Source: Flavobacterium sp. 1355 (GTDB lineage Bacteria; Bacteroidota; Bacteroidia; Flavobacteriales; Flavobacteriaceae). Taken from it: DNA of 64,000 bases. Position 1 is the stretch's first letter, and every line of letters starts with the position of its first letter. Below the pieces are notes generated by a model. It was not told where the DNA came from and searched no databases. It saw only the letters and a list, made by a program, of their open reading frames with translations. The stretch covers positions 107,338-171,337 of the forward strand of contig NZ_JAFICC010000013.1 in NCBI RefSeq assembly GCF_017833415.1, given 5' to 3'. A program made the position numbers and the translations under genes. Shown here in pieces: positions 17,547-27,468 of this stretch.

Positions 17547-18721
17547 CTATTTGATTCCTAAAACTTCTTTGGCCAAAGCAATCATTTCGGGAGTTCCCGT
17601 ATTTTTATTTTTTTCATCAGAAAGTTTTACAACGCCCTGCCAATGTGTATTATCGGGTTTTGTGTCGGTTAGTTTAATCACCATATTCATTGCAGGAAGC
17701 CCAACATCATTGGTGAAATTTGTTCCGATTCCAAAAGACATTTTTATTTTGTCTTTGCAGAAGTCTGTGATTGCTTTTACTTTATCATAATGGAGTGAAT
17801 CGGAGAAAACTATAGCTTTTGATTTTGGATCAATTCCCATTTTAGTATAATGCGAAATCACTTTCTGGGCAAATTCAATCGATCTCCGCTGTCGTGACGG
17901 ACACCGTCAAAAAGTTTGGAGTATTTTTTATCAAACTGACTGAAAAATATATCTGTTGTGTAAGTGTCTGTTAGAGCAATTCCAAGATCACCACCATAAA
18001 CTTTTGTCCAATGTTCCAGACTAATTGAATTAGCCATTTTAAAACCGTATTGCGCTGCATGAAACATAAACCACTCGTGTGCATGTGTTCCCAGAGGGCG
18101 TTTATTATTGACCATTGCAAAATGCACATTGCTCGTACCGATAAAACTTTCACCGCCAAAGCTATTTAAAGTTTCGTTTACCAAAACATGCACATCGTAA
18201 GAATGGCGGCGTCTTGTCCCGAATTCTAAAATCGAAACTTCAAGTTTGTTGTACTTGTCAATTTTTTCTTTGGTCAGGCTTTTAATTGCTTCATCATTTA
18301 AACGGAATAAATGATTTGTTTTATAAAAAAGTTCTGAAATCAAGGCCATTAACGGAACTTCCCATAAAATGGTCCGGTACCAGAAACCTTCAACTGTAAC
18401 TTCTATGTCTGAGCCGTGCTGTTTGATTTCTACTTCTGATGGATCAAAACTATATCCTTGCAAAAAATCAAGATAGGTGGGATCAAGATAATGGCAGTAA
18501 TGTGCTAAATAACGTTTTTCTTCTTTAGTCAATCGTAGATCAGCCATTGCATTAACCGATTTTCGGAGCAAATCAGCAAATCCGGGAGGAAAGACATGTT
18601 TTCCACGATTGATAAAACCATAACGAACTTTTGCCTTAGGGAAAAGCTTAATTACGGCATGCTGCATTGTGAATTTGTAGAAGTCGTTATCTAAAATCGA
18701 TTTTAGGAAAGTTGTTTCCAT
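17547..18721 (-). pseudogene. pncB: Nicotinate phosphoribosyltransferase, frameshifted
   Basis: PncB makes nicotinate mononucleotide from nicotinate and PRPP in the NAD salvage pathway. The first 281 or so residues read normally from ATG 18721 to GVRHDSGD, then the frame passes into 7 foreign codons and a stop (about 17858). The correct sequence resumes in another frame as IEFAQKVISHYTKMGIDP and runs to 17547 with FSDSL. The family motif DSGDP is interrupted: the DNA reads GATCGATT where GATCCGATT would restore Asp-Pro-Ile. So one C is missing near 17880. All other conserved segments (for example KVRYGFINRG, GTRRRHSYDVH) are intact. It is either a very recent null mutation or a sequencing error. 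Restored, the protein has about 391 residues, the normal length. Confidence 0.9.
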
Positions 18722-18799
18722 AACCTGTTTTGCTGTTAATTTTACAAAACTTAAAGATACACCAATTCAGCAAAAGAATAAAACGGCCTGACAGTTGTT

Positions 18800-19780
18800 T
18801 TATTTCTGGATGACTTTAAAAGAAACAAGACTGCTCTCGCCTAAATAAAATGTAATAAACTGACCAATATTTTTATCGAATGTCACTTCAAATTCTAAAC
18901 CGCCTCTTTTTTCTTTTGGATTTTCAACTTTTACCGCCTGGTTTTTTTTATTGACATAAAAAAACTGATCTGTTTTGGAGATATTTTTAATTCTGAATGT
19001 AACCTTTTCGCCATTTTTAACTTCAATTAAACCCGATTTTGGTTCGACAATTTCATGATCACCTTCGATTGTATTATTGTAAATTAATGGACTGTTCAGA
19101 AAATCATCTTTACTTAATCTTTCTCCCAGAAAAGTACCCGAATCGGGAAAATGTTTGGCAAAAAAATACTTGGGAGCCATATCAAAGTATATAGGTGTAA
19201 AATCTTTGGTCAATTTTCCTTTACTCTGATCAAAATATCCTTCTCCCCAGGTGACATCAACCAATCGCCATTTACCGTCAATCAGCACCATGTTCCAGGC
19301 ATGATTTGATGAAGTCTCTTCTCTCCCAATATCATTTAGTCTGGTTTTAGAATCTCCTCTTACAATCTCGCATTTCAAACCGACTAAAGAAGCGACATGA
19401 CTATACAAAATAGTAAAACCCTCACAAACAGCTTTTTGAGACTTAAAAACCTTATTTAGTTCTCTTTCATTGAGCTGTTGCAATTTCTTTTGTTTTTCCT
19501 GTTCTGTGGAATAGCTGAATCCTTTTGCCCTTGGCGGATTTAGATAAGTGGCTAAATCGTATTTTACATTGAAGGCAATCCAACTGTAAATTGCTCGCGC
19601 TTTATCATAGTCTGAAGTAAAATCTTTCTGGATTCTTTCTGCTAATTTTTCTGTTGTGTCAAACTGTTTTGGATATTTTAATACTATCTTATCAACAGCG
19701 TTATACTTTTGCGAAAAAGCAGCATGCAAAAAAAAGAGATTCAGAAAAAGACAAATTATTGTGGTATTTTTTATTGTCAT
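18800..19780 (-). CDS. Exported transglutaminase-like protein
   Basis: The protein has 326 residues. A Sec signal peptide (1-23) precedes an N-terminal helical region and a transglutaminase-like cysteine-protease fold. The catalytic triad is visible: Cys119 in KAVCEGFTILYS, His160 in SSNHAWNMV and Asp175 in WRLVDVTWG. A beta-rich C-terminal domain follows (about 225-326). It probably acts in the periplasm on an unknown protein or peptide. The start at 19780 provides the signal peptide. It lies 4 bases after the FMN-reductase gene, with which it is probably co-transcribed. Confidence 0.85.
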   Translation of the reverse strand: MTIKNTTIICLFLNLFFLHAAFSQKYNAVDKIVLKYPKQFDTTEKLAERIQKDFTSDYDKARAIYSWIAFNVKYDLATYLNPPRAKGFSYSTEQEKQKKLQQLNERELNKVFKSQKAVCEGFTILYSHVASLVGLKCEIVRGDSKTRLNDIGREETSSNHAWNMVLIDGKWRLVDVTWGEGYFDQSKGKLTKDFTPIYFDMAPKYFFAKHFPDSGTFLGERLSKDDFLNSPLIYNNTIEGDHEIVEPKSGLIEVKNGEKVTFRIKNISKTDQFFYVNKKNQAVKVENPKEKRGGLEFEVTFDKNIGQFITFYLGESSLVSFKVIQK

Positions 19781-19784
19781 TGAC

Positions 19785-20309
19785 TTAGAAACTGGCTTTT
19801 ATTATATCTTTTAATTCTTTATCTAACTCTGGATTTGAAATTTGATTTTTCTCGACATCAAAATTTGCATTAAAGGCCGGTAAAGAAAAAGTAGCTTTTA
19901 TCTGCGCGCCGTATCTTGGCAAAGCGTTATTTGCAATTTCTAAAACTGAAGCTCCACCTCTGCCCCCCGGAGAAGTTGCCAAAAGCAGCATTGGTTTCTG
20001 ACGAAAAACTTCTTTGGTAATTCTTGAACTCCAGTCGAAAATATTTTTGAAGGCTGTAGAATAATTTGAATTATTTTCTGCTAAAGAAACAACCAAAATA
20101 TCGGCAGTATCTAATTTGCTTAAAAACGATTTTGCTGTTTCATGCTGCCCAATTTCTTTTTCAATATCAACACTGAACAATGGCATTGCATAATCATTTA
20201 AATCTAAAACTTCAACGTCGGCATTTTCAAATAAATTTGCTGCATAAGTTGCTAGTTTTTTATTGATAGAATGCTGGCTGTTACTTCCTCCAAAGGCAAT
20301 TATTTTCAT
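19785..20309 (-). CDS. NADPH-dependent FMN reductase family protein
   Basis: Starting at the ATG at 20309 gives 174 residues beginning MKIIAFGGSNSQHSINKKLA, the standard flavodoxin-like N-terminus. An upstream in-frame ATG at 20351 would add 14 residues unlike the family. The phosphate-binding loop GGSNSQHS and the LATSPGGRGG loop near 120 are typical of NADPH-dependent FMN reductases and azoreductase-like enzymes that bind FMN. The physiological substrate is unknown. Confidence 0.85.
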   Translation of the reverse strand: MKIIAFGGSNSQHSINKKLATYAANLFENADVEVLDLNDYAMPLFSVDIEKEIGQHETAKSFLSKLDTADILVVSLAENNSNYSTAFKNIFDWSSRITKEVFRQKPMLLLATSPGGRGGASVLEIANNALPRYGAQIKATFSLPAFNANFDVEKNQISNPELDKELKDIIKASF

Positions 20310-20415
20310 ATTGTGGTATTTTAATTTTGTTGACAGCAAAGTTCTTGCCATAGATTTTTTAAGATGCTCAAAATTAAAATTTTAATTCCCTTATAAAAAT
20401 CTTTTTGATCTGTGG

Positions 20416-21336
20416 CTAAGTATTATTCTCGATTTCATAAATCTCCTTTTGAATCTCAACTGAGTATTCGTTTGGATAAATTTTACCACCGTAAGATTTT
20501 GCATATACTTTGGTAAATTCTGCTCCAAAATACAGAATAATTGCCGAATAATACACCCAGACCAAAATAATTATCACAGATCCCGCAGCGCCGTAAACTG
20601 AAGCTACAGTAGAACTTCCAAGGTAAAAACCGATTGCAAATTTACCAATCATAAAAAGCACCGCAGTAACGCCAGATCCTATAAAAGCATCTTTCCATCT
20701 TATTTTTCCATCTGGAAGGGTTCTGAAAATTATGGTAAAAAGAAGTGTAATACTAGCCAGAACAATTATAACATTTACGATGTAAAATAAATAAACGGTA
20801 CTTTCCGGAAAGTATATCTTTAAACGTGCGCTGACTAAATCTAATGTTGTATTAACCAAAAGACTTACCAGCATTAAAAAACCTACAGAAGCAATCATCG
20901 AGAAAGACATTAACCGATTCTGAATAAATTTTTTAACTCCTTTATCTGGCTTGGCACGTAATCCCCAAATAAAATTAATTGAACTTTGTATTTCGGCAAA
21001 AACTCCCGAGGCTCCTATTAGCAGCATCACGATTCCAAAGACGGTTGCGAACATATTATCACCAGACAATTGCACATTTTTTATAGCTTCCTGAATTTGG
21101 ATCGCTGCACTATTACCTACCATTCCGTTTATTTGTCCGTATAATTGGCCTGTTACCGCATCTTCTCCAAAAAAGAATCCGCAAATAGTAATGATAATAA
21201 TCAACAAAGGAGGCAATGCAAATATGGTATAATACGATAATGCAGCACTCAGTTTAATCGCATTGTCATCGTTGAATTCTAAAAAAGTATTCTTTAATAG
21301 AAACCATGCTTTGGAAAAGATATTTTTGATTTTCAT
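20416..21336 (-). CDS. YihY/BrkB-family inner membrane protein
   Basis: The protein has 306 residues from the ATG at 21336; the frame is open to a TTG at 21363, which is a less likely start. It has six membrane segments and the family hallmark LSAALSYYTIFALPPLLII near residue 35, plus GASGVFAEIQSSINFIW and YGAAGSVIIILVWVYYSA. The YihY/BrkB family was once called ribonuclease BN in error; its transport or envelope role is not settled. It is a single gene with the flavin reductase downstream on the same strand. Confidence 0.9.
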   Translation of the reverse strand: MKIKNIFSKAWFLLKNTFLEFNDDNAIKLSAALSYYTIFALPPLLIIIITICGFFFGEDAVTGQLYGQINGMVGNSAAIQIQEAIKNVQLSGDNMFATVFGIVMLLIGASGVFAEIQSSINFIWGLRAKPDKGVKKFIQNRLMSFSMIASVGFLMLVSLLVNTTLDLVSARLKIYFPESTVYLFYIVNVIIVLASITLLFTIIFRTLPDGKIRWKDAFIGSGVTAVLFMIGKFAIGFYLGSSTVASVYGAAGSVIIILVWVYYSAIILYFGAEFTKVYAKSYGGKIYPNEYSVEIQKEIYEIENNT

Positions 21337-21430
21337 TCGCCGTCTTTTTTGAAATACGCTCAAATTTACGCATTAAATCAAAATTTTAAATTCTTGCTTT
21401 TTAATTGAATTTTACATTTTTGCCATGTGA

Positions 21431-22105
21431 TTATTGAGAAATCTTTTTATACTCGCTATCAAATCCTAGATTTTTTATTTTTAAAATCTTTCGAAATTCC
21501 CTTCTCGTTGGCTTAATCAAAAAAGAAATCGAATCTAACATCTTTCCCTTTACCATTGTTACAGAATCAAGCTTTTTCAGGTCTTTTGCTTCATAAAGAT
21601 TCTTAAATTTAAGCGTATTCTTTTCTACTGACAGAAATTGAATATTCCAAAAAATCGAATCTTTTGTACTTAAAACTAACTGCCCATCAATACGTTTTGC
21701 CTTTTGAAAATATGAAAACCTAAAAAGAGTATCAACTAATCTCTGAGACAATTTTATTGAATCACCCTTTAGATCCATATCAAATTTATCATTAGTGTCC
21801 TTGGTTACTAATTTCCCTTCAATAATAATATATTCCGATTTTAGAGAATCCATTTTTAACTTATGGAATTTAAAAATTATAAAATTTTCTTTCAAAATTT
21901 TATCCTCTTCAATTCTAATAAAAGTTGAATCATCATTCCTATATAATCCTCTGAATTTATTAGGAAAATGATCTAATTCCGAATCATTATTTGGTTGTGG
22001 GCTTTCAAAATATAAATCAATGCAGTCGCCACAAGCTGGAGAATCCGCTTTTTTACATGAAATAATTAATGTTATAACGGCTAAAATTAAAATTGCTTTT
22101 TGCAT
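21431..22105 (-). CDS. Lipoprotein of unknown function
   Basis: The protein has 224 residues from the ATG at 22105. A longer frame to 22147 would overlap the upstream gene and add a non-signal extension. The N-terminus is a lipoprotein signal (MQKAILILAVITLIISC) with the lipobox cysteine at 17 and further cysteines in CGDCIDLYF. The rest is charged, and I do not recognise it. It follows the DUF2459 gene by 10 bases and is probably in the same transcript. Confidence 0.7.
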   Translation of the reverse strand: MQKAILILAVITLIISCKKADSPACGDCIDLYFESPQPNNDSELDHFPNKFRGLYRNDDSTFIRIEEDKILKENFIIFKFHKLKMDSLKSEYIIIEGKLVTKDTNDKFDMDLKGDSIKLSQRLVDTLFRFSYFQKAKRIDGQLVLSTKDSIFWNIQFLSVEKNTLKFKNLYEAKDLKKLDSVTMVKGKMLDSISFLIKPTRREFRKILKIKNLGFDSEYKKISQ

Positions 22106-22115
22106 AATGCCAAAA

Positions 22116-22793
22116 TCATTCATAATGGCAAAATATCCCTTTATCATAAACCGTCCATAAACTTGCTTTTTGATTTGCGGATTTTAATGCATTATTTGCC
22201 CAGGTATTGCAGGTATAAAAAAAGCTGTAACTTCCTTTTGCCTCGTAGAAAGCATCTTTTTTCCCATAACTGTGGCCTTCAATCCATTGCGGATGAATTG
22301 GATCACTGAAACTTTCTGAAATATAAGTAACCAGATTTTTATAGTCTTCTTTTGAAATCAAAATGCGTTTGCAGTCTTTACTTTCATGCAATTGCTTAAA
22401 AAATGTGGTATGCATAGCCGATGAACTAACACCAAATGCTGCTTTTAAAGCGGTACTTGCTTTTAAATCTGACCATTCTGGTGTGTAAAGATAAAATCCT
22501 TTGTCACCCCAGCCAAAGGCAATATAATTCATTAAAGAATCTTTTGATTTTGTCTGACTGAATTGAATTTCGTTTCTCCAGTCTTTGATTTCATTTTTAA
22601 CGGGCACTACGATATCTGTGTGAACACCATTTGAAAGAATGTATATAGGAATACCATCTTGTTCTTCGACCTGAGTGATATCAGAATTAACAGTAATTTT
22701 TGAGATTAGGTAAACTGACAGGACATATAAAACAAGAAAACTGAAAATTCCGAAAATAGTCCAGCCCAGAAATTTGAAAGTTTTTTTTAGCAT
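22116..22793 (-). CDS. TIGR02117/DUF2459 family protein
   Basis: The protein has 225 residues. One N-terminal membrane helix (about 10-30) is followed by a soluble periplasmic domain with NGVHTDIVVPV (His) and, near the C-terminus, YTCNTWANNALKSA (Cys). This His-then-Cys order is that of permuted NlpC/P60-like folds and matches the TIGR02117/DUF2459 family, some members of which are linked to acyl-chain or polyhydroxyalkanoate loci. The activity is not established. Its Cys segment is similar in pattern to the one in the tail of the RHS protein at 52852-56904. Confidence 0.85.
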   Translation of the reverse strand: MLKKTFKFLGWTIFGIFSFLVLYVLSVYLISKITVNSDITQVEEQDGIPIYILSNGVHTDIVVPVKNEIKDWRNEIQFSQTKSKDSLMNYIAFGWGDKGFYLYTPEWSDLKASTALKAAFGVSSSAMHTTFFKQLHESKDCKRILISKEDYKNLVTYISESFSDPIHPQWIEGHSYGKKDAFYEAKGSYSFFYTCNTWANNALKSANQKASLWTVYDKGIFCHYE

Positions 22794-22914
22794 TTTAATT
22801 GGTTTGTTTTTGGATTAGGTATTGGTAGTTTTCTGTAACCAATTTTTGAGCCAAAAATTTTTAACACTTAAAATTATTTCACGCAGATTTTGCAGATCGG
22901 GCAAGTTTCTCATT

Positions 22915-23018
22915 TTTGTCATCCTGAGGAACGAAGGATCACACCAAAAATTCCGCAAAGGAATCGCCAAAACTTTGTAGAGTTACACTTGTGATCCTTC
23001 GTTCCTCAGGATGACAAA
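22915..23018. repeat. Perfect 28-base inverted repeat, GTCATCCTGAGG family
   Basis: The arms at 22915-22942 and 22991-23018 are exact reverse complements over 28 bases with 48 bases between them. The arm carries CATCCTGAGGAACGAAGG, a motif I know from many bacterial intergenic regions. It lies between the DUF2459 and ychF genes, both leftward. Confidence 0.9.
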
Positions 23019-23054
23019 GTGGGCCTGTCCTTTAATGACAATAGCTTTAAAAAC

Positions 23055-23086
23055 AAAAAACTGCTGAATTTCTCCAGCAGTTTTTT
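23055..23086 (-). terminator. Terminator after ychF
   Basis: Perfect 12-base arms (23055-23066 and 23075-23086, AAAAAACTGCTG and its complement) with A and T ends form a symmetrical intrinsic terminator just downstream of ychF on the minus strand. Confidence 0.85.
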
Positions 23087-23125
23087 GTTTATTCTCGTTC
23101 TTCCTTATTCTATTTTCTAAAAAAA

Positions 23126-24220
23126 CTATACGTTAAAACGGAAATGCATTACATCACCATCTTTTACAACATATTCTTTTCCTTCTACTTTGAATTTTCC
23201 TGCTTCTTTTGCTTTTGCTTCAGAACCGTATTGAACGTAATCTTCGTATGAAATAACTTCTGCACGAATAAAACCTTTTTCAAAATCTGTGTGGATTACT
23301 CCGGCAGCCTGTGGCGCTGTTGCCCCAATGTTGATTGTCCAGGCACGCACTTCTTTTACACCAGCGGTAAAGTAAGTTTGTTGTTTTAATAATTTGTAAG
23401 CTGCACGAATAAGAACTGATGCTCCTGGCTCAGTTAATCCCATATCTTCTAAGAAGACCTGACGCTCTTCGTAGCTTTCTAATTCTGTAATATCAGCTTC
23501 TGCTCCTACAGAAAGAATAATAACTTCAGCATCTTCGTCTTTTACTAATTCACGAACCTGATCTACATATTTGTTTCCGTTAACTGCTGAATTTTCGTCA
23601 ACATTACAAACGTATAAAACTGGTTTTGCTGTAATTAATTGAAAAGATTCCATTAAAACCTCTTCGTCATTATTTTGAGGAGTAATAGTACGAGCTGATT
23701 TTGCTTGTAATAATGCCTCTCTAATTCTGTCTAAAAGTGCTTTTTCTGTTTGCGCTTCTTTATTTCCTGTTTTAGCAGCACGATTTACTTTTTCCAAACG
23801 TTTTTCTACAGTTTCCAGGTCTTTCAACTGCAATTCAATATCAATTGTTTCTTTGTCACGTATTGGGTTTACGTTTCCGTCAACATGTACAATATTATCA
23901 TTGTCAAAACAACGCAAAACGTGAATGATAGCATTACACTCTCTAATGTTTCCTAAAAACTGGTTTCCAAGACCTTCACCTTTACTTGCTCCTTTTACCA
24001 AACCTGCGATATCTACGATATCAACAGTTGCCATTTGTACGCGTTCTGGCTTTACCAATTCTTCTAATTTATTGATTCTCGGATCGGGAACGTTTACTAC
24101 ACCTATATTAGGTTCGATTGTACAAAACGGAAAGTTGGCACTCTGCGCTTTTGCATTAGATAAACAATTAAATAATGTTGATTTTCCAACATTTGGTAAT
24201 CCTACAATTCCTGCTTTCAT
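23126..24220 (-). CDS. ychF: Redox-regulated ATPase YchF
   Basis: The 364-residue protein is an Obg/HflX-superfamily P-loop ATPase. The N-terminus carries the G1 loop GLPNVGKST and the G3 region DIVDIAGLVKGASKGEGLGN, followed by the coiled-coil insertion and the C-terminal TGS-like domain (TAGVKEVRAW and onwards, ending MHFRFNV). YchF hydrolyses ATP in preference to GTP, binds ribosomes and takes part in stress responses. Length and all motifs are normal. A terminator follows at 23055. Confidence 0.95.
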   Translation of the reverse strand: MKAGIVGLPNVGKSTLFNCLSNAKAQSANFPFCTIEPNIGVVNVPDPRINKLEELVKPERVQMATVDIVDIAGLVKGASKGEGLGNQFLGNIRECNAIIHVLRCFDNDNIVHVDGNVNPIRDKETIDIELQLKDLETVEKRLEKVNRAAKTGNKEAQTEKALLDRIREALLQAKSARTITPQNNDEEVLMESFQLITAKPVLYVCNVDENSAVNGNKYVDQVRELVKDEDAEVIILSVGAEADITELESYEERQVFLEDMGLTEPGASVLIRAAYKLLKQQTYFTAGVKEVRAWTINIGATAPQAAGVIHTDFEKGFIRAEVISYEDYVQYGSEAKAKEAGKFKVEGKEYVVKDGDVMHFRFNV

Positions 24221-24545
24221 CTGAAGATAATTTGTTTTTTTATTATTTTCAACCGCTCAAGCCCCGTAATCACTGTATTACACATCAAACACTTAGCTTT
24301 CGATTAGTCGTATTTATATTACTTTTTAAGATGCCTTCTATTTTGTCAAAATGATACCTTTTGGCATTAAAATTTTGCAAATATATGATTTAATACCTCG
24401 TAAGTGTACAAAAAATGTCAATATATGTTTTTTTAGTATTTTTCTTAAAAAAAATAAAACTTTTTGATTCTCTTTTGTTAAAATAATGTTATTTTTATGA
24501 CAAATTTAACAAACCACACAAATTTTTTAACCAAAACTAGTTAAC
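24221..24545. other. Intergenic region between ychF and a TonB-dependent receptor
   Basis: These 325 bases between divergent genes are AT-rich with no credible small gene. They should hold both promoters. I found no perfect TAnnTTTG; the nearest matches are AAATTTTG and similar, so the promoters cannot be placed. Confidence 0.6.
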
Positions 24546-27386
24546 ATGAGAAAAATTGCAATTTTATTTTTATTATTTAATTCCCTCTTTATTTTTGCCC
24601 AAAAGCAAATTTCGGGTGTAGTAAAAGACAACTCGGGAAATCCACTTCCTGGGGTAAACATTATTGAAAAGGGAACCAACAATGGAACATCAACCGATAT
24701 CGATGGTTCCTACAAGATTACTGTAAAAGAAGGTGCTTCATTAATTTATTCCTATTTGGGTTACGTCAGTATAACAAGATTGGCAGACAACTCTGTACTC
24801 GATGTTTCCTTATCGGAAGAAGGCGGACAAAATCTTGATGAAGTTGTTGTTACAGGATCCAGAGCCGCTGCCAGAAGTAATACAACCAGCGCTTTACCAA
24901 TTGACATACTGTCGTCTAAAGATTTAACTTCGACAGGGCAAGCCACATTTGATAAGGCACTGCAATATAAGATCCCGTCCTTTAATACTGTACAAACTCC
25001 TGTTAATGACGCCACTTCATTACTGGATCCGTACGAGATTAGAAATATGGGGCCAAGCAGAACTTTGATCCTTATTAATGGTAAACGTAAAAACTTAAGT
25101 TCTTTATTATATGTACAAACCTCTCCGGGACGTGGAGAAACGGGCGCAGATATTTCTGCAATTCCAACAGATGCGATCGAGAGAGTTGAGATTCTTCGTG
25201 ATGGTGCTTCTGCTCAATATGGTTCTGATGCCATTGCTGGGGTTATGAACATTATTTTAAAGAAAAACAATAATGCAGGATCTGTAACATTAAGAAGCGG
25301 AATTACTTCTGAAGGAGATGGAGAAATGCTTGGAGTAAGTTTAAACCAAGGAACGACGGTTGGAGAAAAAGGTTTTCTAAACTATACTATCGATTTTTCT
25401 AAAGTAAAATTAGCCAACAGAGCCGGAACAGTAGATGGCGGAACAAATAATTTAGGCCCGGATAATGAACCGCTTGCAGGTGGAGAGTATGCCGATTTTG
25501 TATATGTTGATCCGGAAAATCCTGATAACTGGGTAAATGGAGCTACACCAGCATCTATCAGAGCTGATAATACTGCCGGAATACAGGTTGTTAATGATTA
25601 TTTAAAAAGACATCCTGATGCAAGAAACGTTAATGGTTCGCCAGAAACGGCCGCTGCTAAGTTTTTAATTAATGGTGGAAATGAAATTAGTGACAATACA
25701 AGCTTATATTATAATGCTGCTTATGTCTACAAAAAGGTAAATTCATTTGCCAACTTCAGAACACCGTATTGGAGACCTTTATCGGGTGATCCTTACCTTA
25801 ATGATTTCTTCGGAAACGGAAATGATGCCAATCCTTCTTATGATGGATACGGGCCAACTTTTGAAGGTGACTTAACAGACTATAATGGGACTTTAGGTTT
25901 TAAAACTGTTAAGAATGGCTGGAATACCGATGGAAGTATAACTGTTGGAGGTAACAAACAAGTTTATACAGTAAATAATTCGGTAAACAGATCTACAGAT
26001 ATTGTTACTACTACCATAGATCCTGACACCGGACTGCCTGTTGAGACTCCTGTGTACAGAGAAAATAGCCCAATTTCGTTTAAACCAGGAGGAACTTCTT
26101 TTAATCATATTGTTGGAAACATAGATGTATCTAAAATTCTTTCAGACCAAATAAGCATTGGGTTTGGTACCGAATTCAGATCAGAATACTTCACCGTAAT
26201 AGAAGGAGATAAAGCTTCTTGGGAAGGAACAGGTGCTGACTCTTTTGCAGGAAACAGACCTGAAAATTCAGGAAAATGGAACAGATATAATGTGGGTGTT
26301 TATCTTGACGTAGCTTTTGATATTACAAAAGACTTTTTAATAAACGGAACGGTTCGTCATGAAGAATATAGTGATTTTGGAGGCGCAACGGTCTGGAAAG
26401 CGAGTACAAGATATAAATTTCTTGAGGACAAAGTTACCTTGAGAGGATCTCTATCAACGGGTTTTAGAGCGCCTACTTTACACCAAATTTACACTCAAAA
26501 ATCACAATATTCTTTTGTAGCGGGGCAAGGAATTCAAATTAGTGGGATTATAAATAACGTTTCTCCTCAGGCGCGTCAATTGGGAATTCCACGATTGGAT
26601 GCTGAGAAATCAACTAATATTACAGTGGGAGTTGGTGCCAAACCATTTCAAAATTTCAATTTTACAATAGATTATTACAATATTAAAGTTGAAGACAGAA
26701 TTGTTTTGGGAGACAGACAAGATACTCAATTTGGAGATGTAGCCTGGTTTTCTAATTCATTTGATTCAAGAACTTCTGGTTTAGATGTAGTTATAGGTTA
26801 TAACAATGTCGGAATTGGAGAAGGCAAATTAGGATTTAATGTATCTGGAAATATTACTCTAGAAAATAAAAGAATTTCTCCTGTAACAAATAATTCATTT
26901 GGCGAAATCCTTAATTCGCTGACTTTTACTTCAAGACCTGACTCAAAATGGATTCTTGGGATAAACTACGAAATTGGTAAATTCGCATTTTCACTTAACA
27001 ATACTTATTTTGGAAAAACTACTTTTAACCAGGATGGTTTAGCTACAAATGATCCAAATGCACCAGTTGGTTCTCCTGAATATTTAGCAGCAAACTTAAA
27101 AACGGAGTTTATCCCTAAAATTGTTACTGATCTGGGAGTTAACTTTAATGCTACTGAGAAATTAACTATTGCATTAAATGTAAATAACTTATTTAATGTT
27201 ATGCCTGAATGGAAATTCGTAGCAGAAAATGAAGCCGGAACTGCATTACTTGCAGATCCAAATTTAAAACAACAACAATCAAATTTGCTTACATTTAACC
27301 AACGTTATTCAAGAATGACTTATGATGGATTCCATTTTAGTCAGTTAGGAACTATGTTTAATTTATCTTTAAACTATAAATTCTAA
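24546..27386 (+). CDS. TonB-dependent receptor with carboxypeptidase-regulatory-like domain
   Basis: The protein has 946 residues. It has a signal peptide (1-19), a carboxypeptidase-regulatory-like domain (about 21-95, ISGVVKDNSGNPLPGVNI) and a plug domain (about 100-235) with DEVVVTGSR, IERVEILRDGASAQYGSDAI and GVMNIILKK. A beta-barrel of about 700 residues ends LNLSLNYKF, with the C-terminal aromatic residue typical of outer membrane proteins. It is not followed by a SusD gene, so a siderophore, vitamin, peptide or sugar ligand is possible but unresolved. A terminator lies at 27408. Confidence 0.9.
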   Translation: MRKIAILFLLFNSLFIFAQKQISGVVKDNSGNPLPGVNIIEKGTNNGTSTDIDGSYKITVKEGASLIYSYLGYVSITRLADNSVLDVSLSEEGGQNLDEVVVTGSRAAARSNTTSALPIDILSSKDLTSTGQATFDKALQYKIPSFNTVQTPVNDATSLLDPYEIRNMGPSRTLILINGKRKNLSSLLYVQTSPGRGETGADISAIPTDAIERVEILRDGASAQYGSDAIAGVMNIILKKNNNAGSVTLRSGITSEGDGEMLGVSLNQGTTVGEKGFLNYTIDFSKVKLANRAGTVDGGTNNLGPDNEPLAGGEYADFVYVDPENPDNWVNGATPASIRADNTAGIQVVNDYLKRHPDARNVNGSPETAAAKFLINGGNEISDNTSLYYNAAYVYKKVNSFANFRTPYWRPLSGDPYLNDFFGNGNDANPSYDGYGPTFEGDLTDYNGTLGFKTVKNGWNTDGSITVGGNKQVYTVNNSVNRSTDIVTTTIDPDTGLPVETPVYRENSPISFKPGGTSFNHIVGNIDVSKILSDQISIGFGTEFRSEYFTVIEGDKASWEGTGADSFAGNRPENSGKWNRYNVGVYLDVAFDITKDFLINGTVRHEEYSDFGGATVWKASTRYKFLEDKVTLRGSLSTGFRAPTLHQIYTQKSQYSFVAGQGIQISGIINNVSPQARQLGIPRLDAEKSTNITVGVGAKPFQNFNFTIDYYNIKVEDRIVLGDRQDTQFGDVAWFSNSFDSRTSGLDVVIGYNNVGIGEGKLGFNVSGNITLENKRISPVTNNSFGEILNSLTFTSRPDSKWILGINYEIGKFAFSLNNTYFGKTTFNQDGLATNDPNAPVGSPEYLAANLKTEFIPKIVTDLGVNFNATEKLTIALNVNNLFNVMPEWKFVAENEAGTALLADPNLKQQQSNLLTFNQRYSRMTYDGFHFSQLGTMFNLSLNYKF

Positions 27387-27407
27387 GTTTAACTTGTTTG
27401 ATAAACG

Positions 27408-27437
27408 AAAATGGGTTGTCTCAGGATAACCCATTTT
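27408..27437 (+). terminator. Terminator after the TonB-dependent receptor
   Basis: The arms AAAATGGGTT (27408-27417) and AACCCATTTT (27428-27437) are followed by T residues. Confidence 0.85.
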
Positions 27438-27468
27438 TTTATAACTTTATATTTTAAAAATCAGTATT

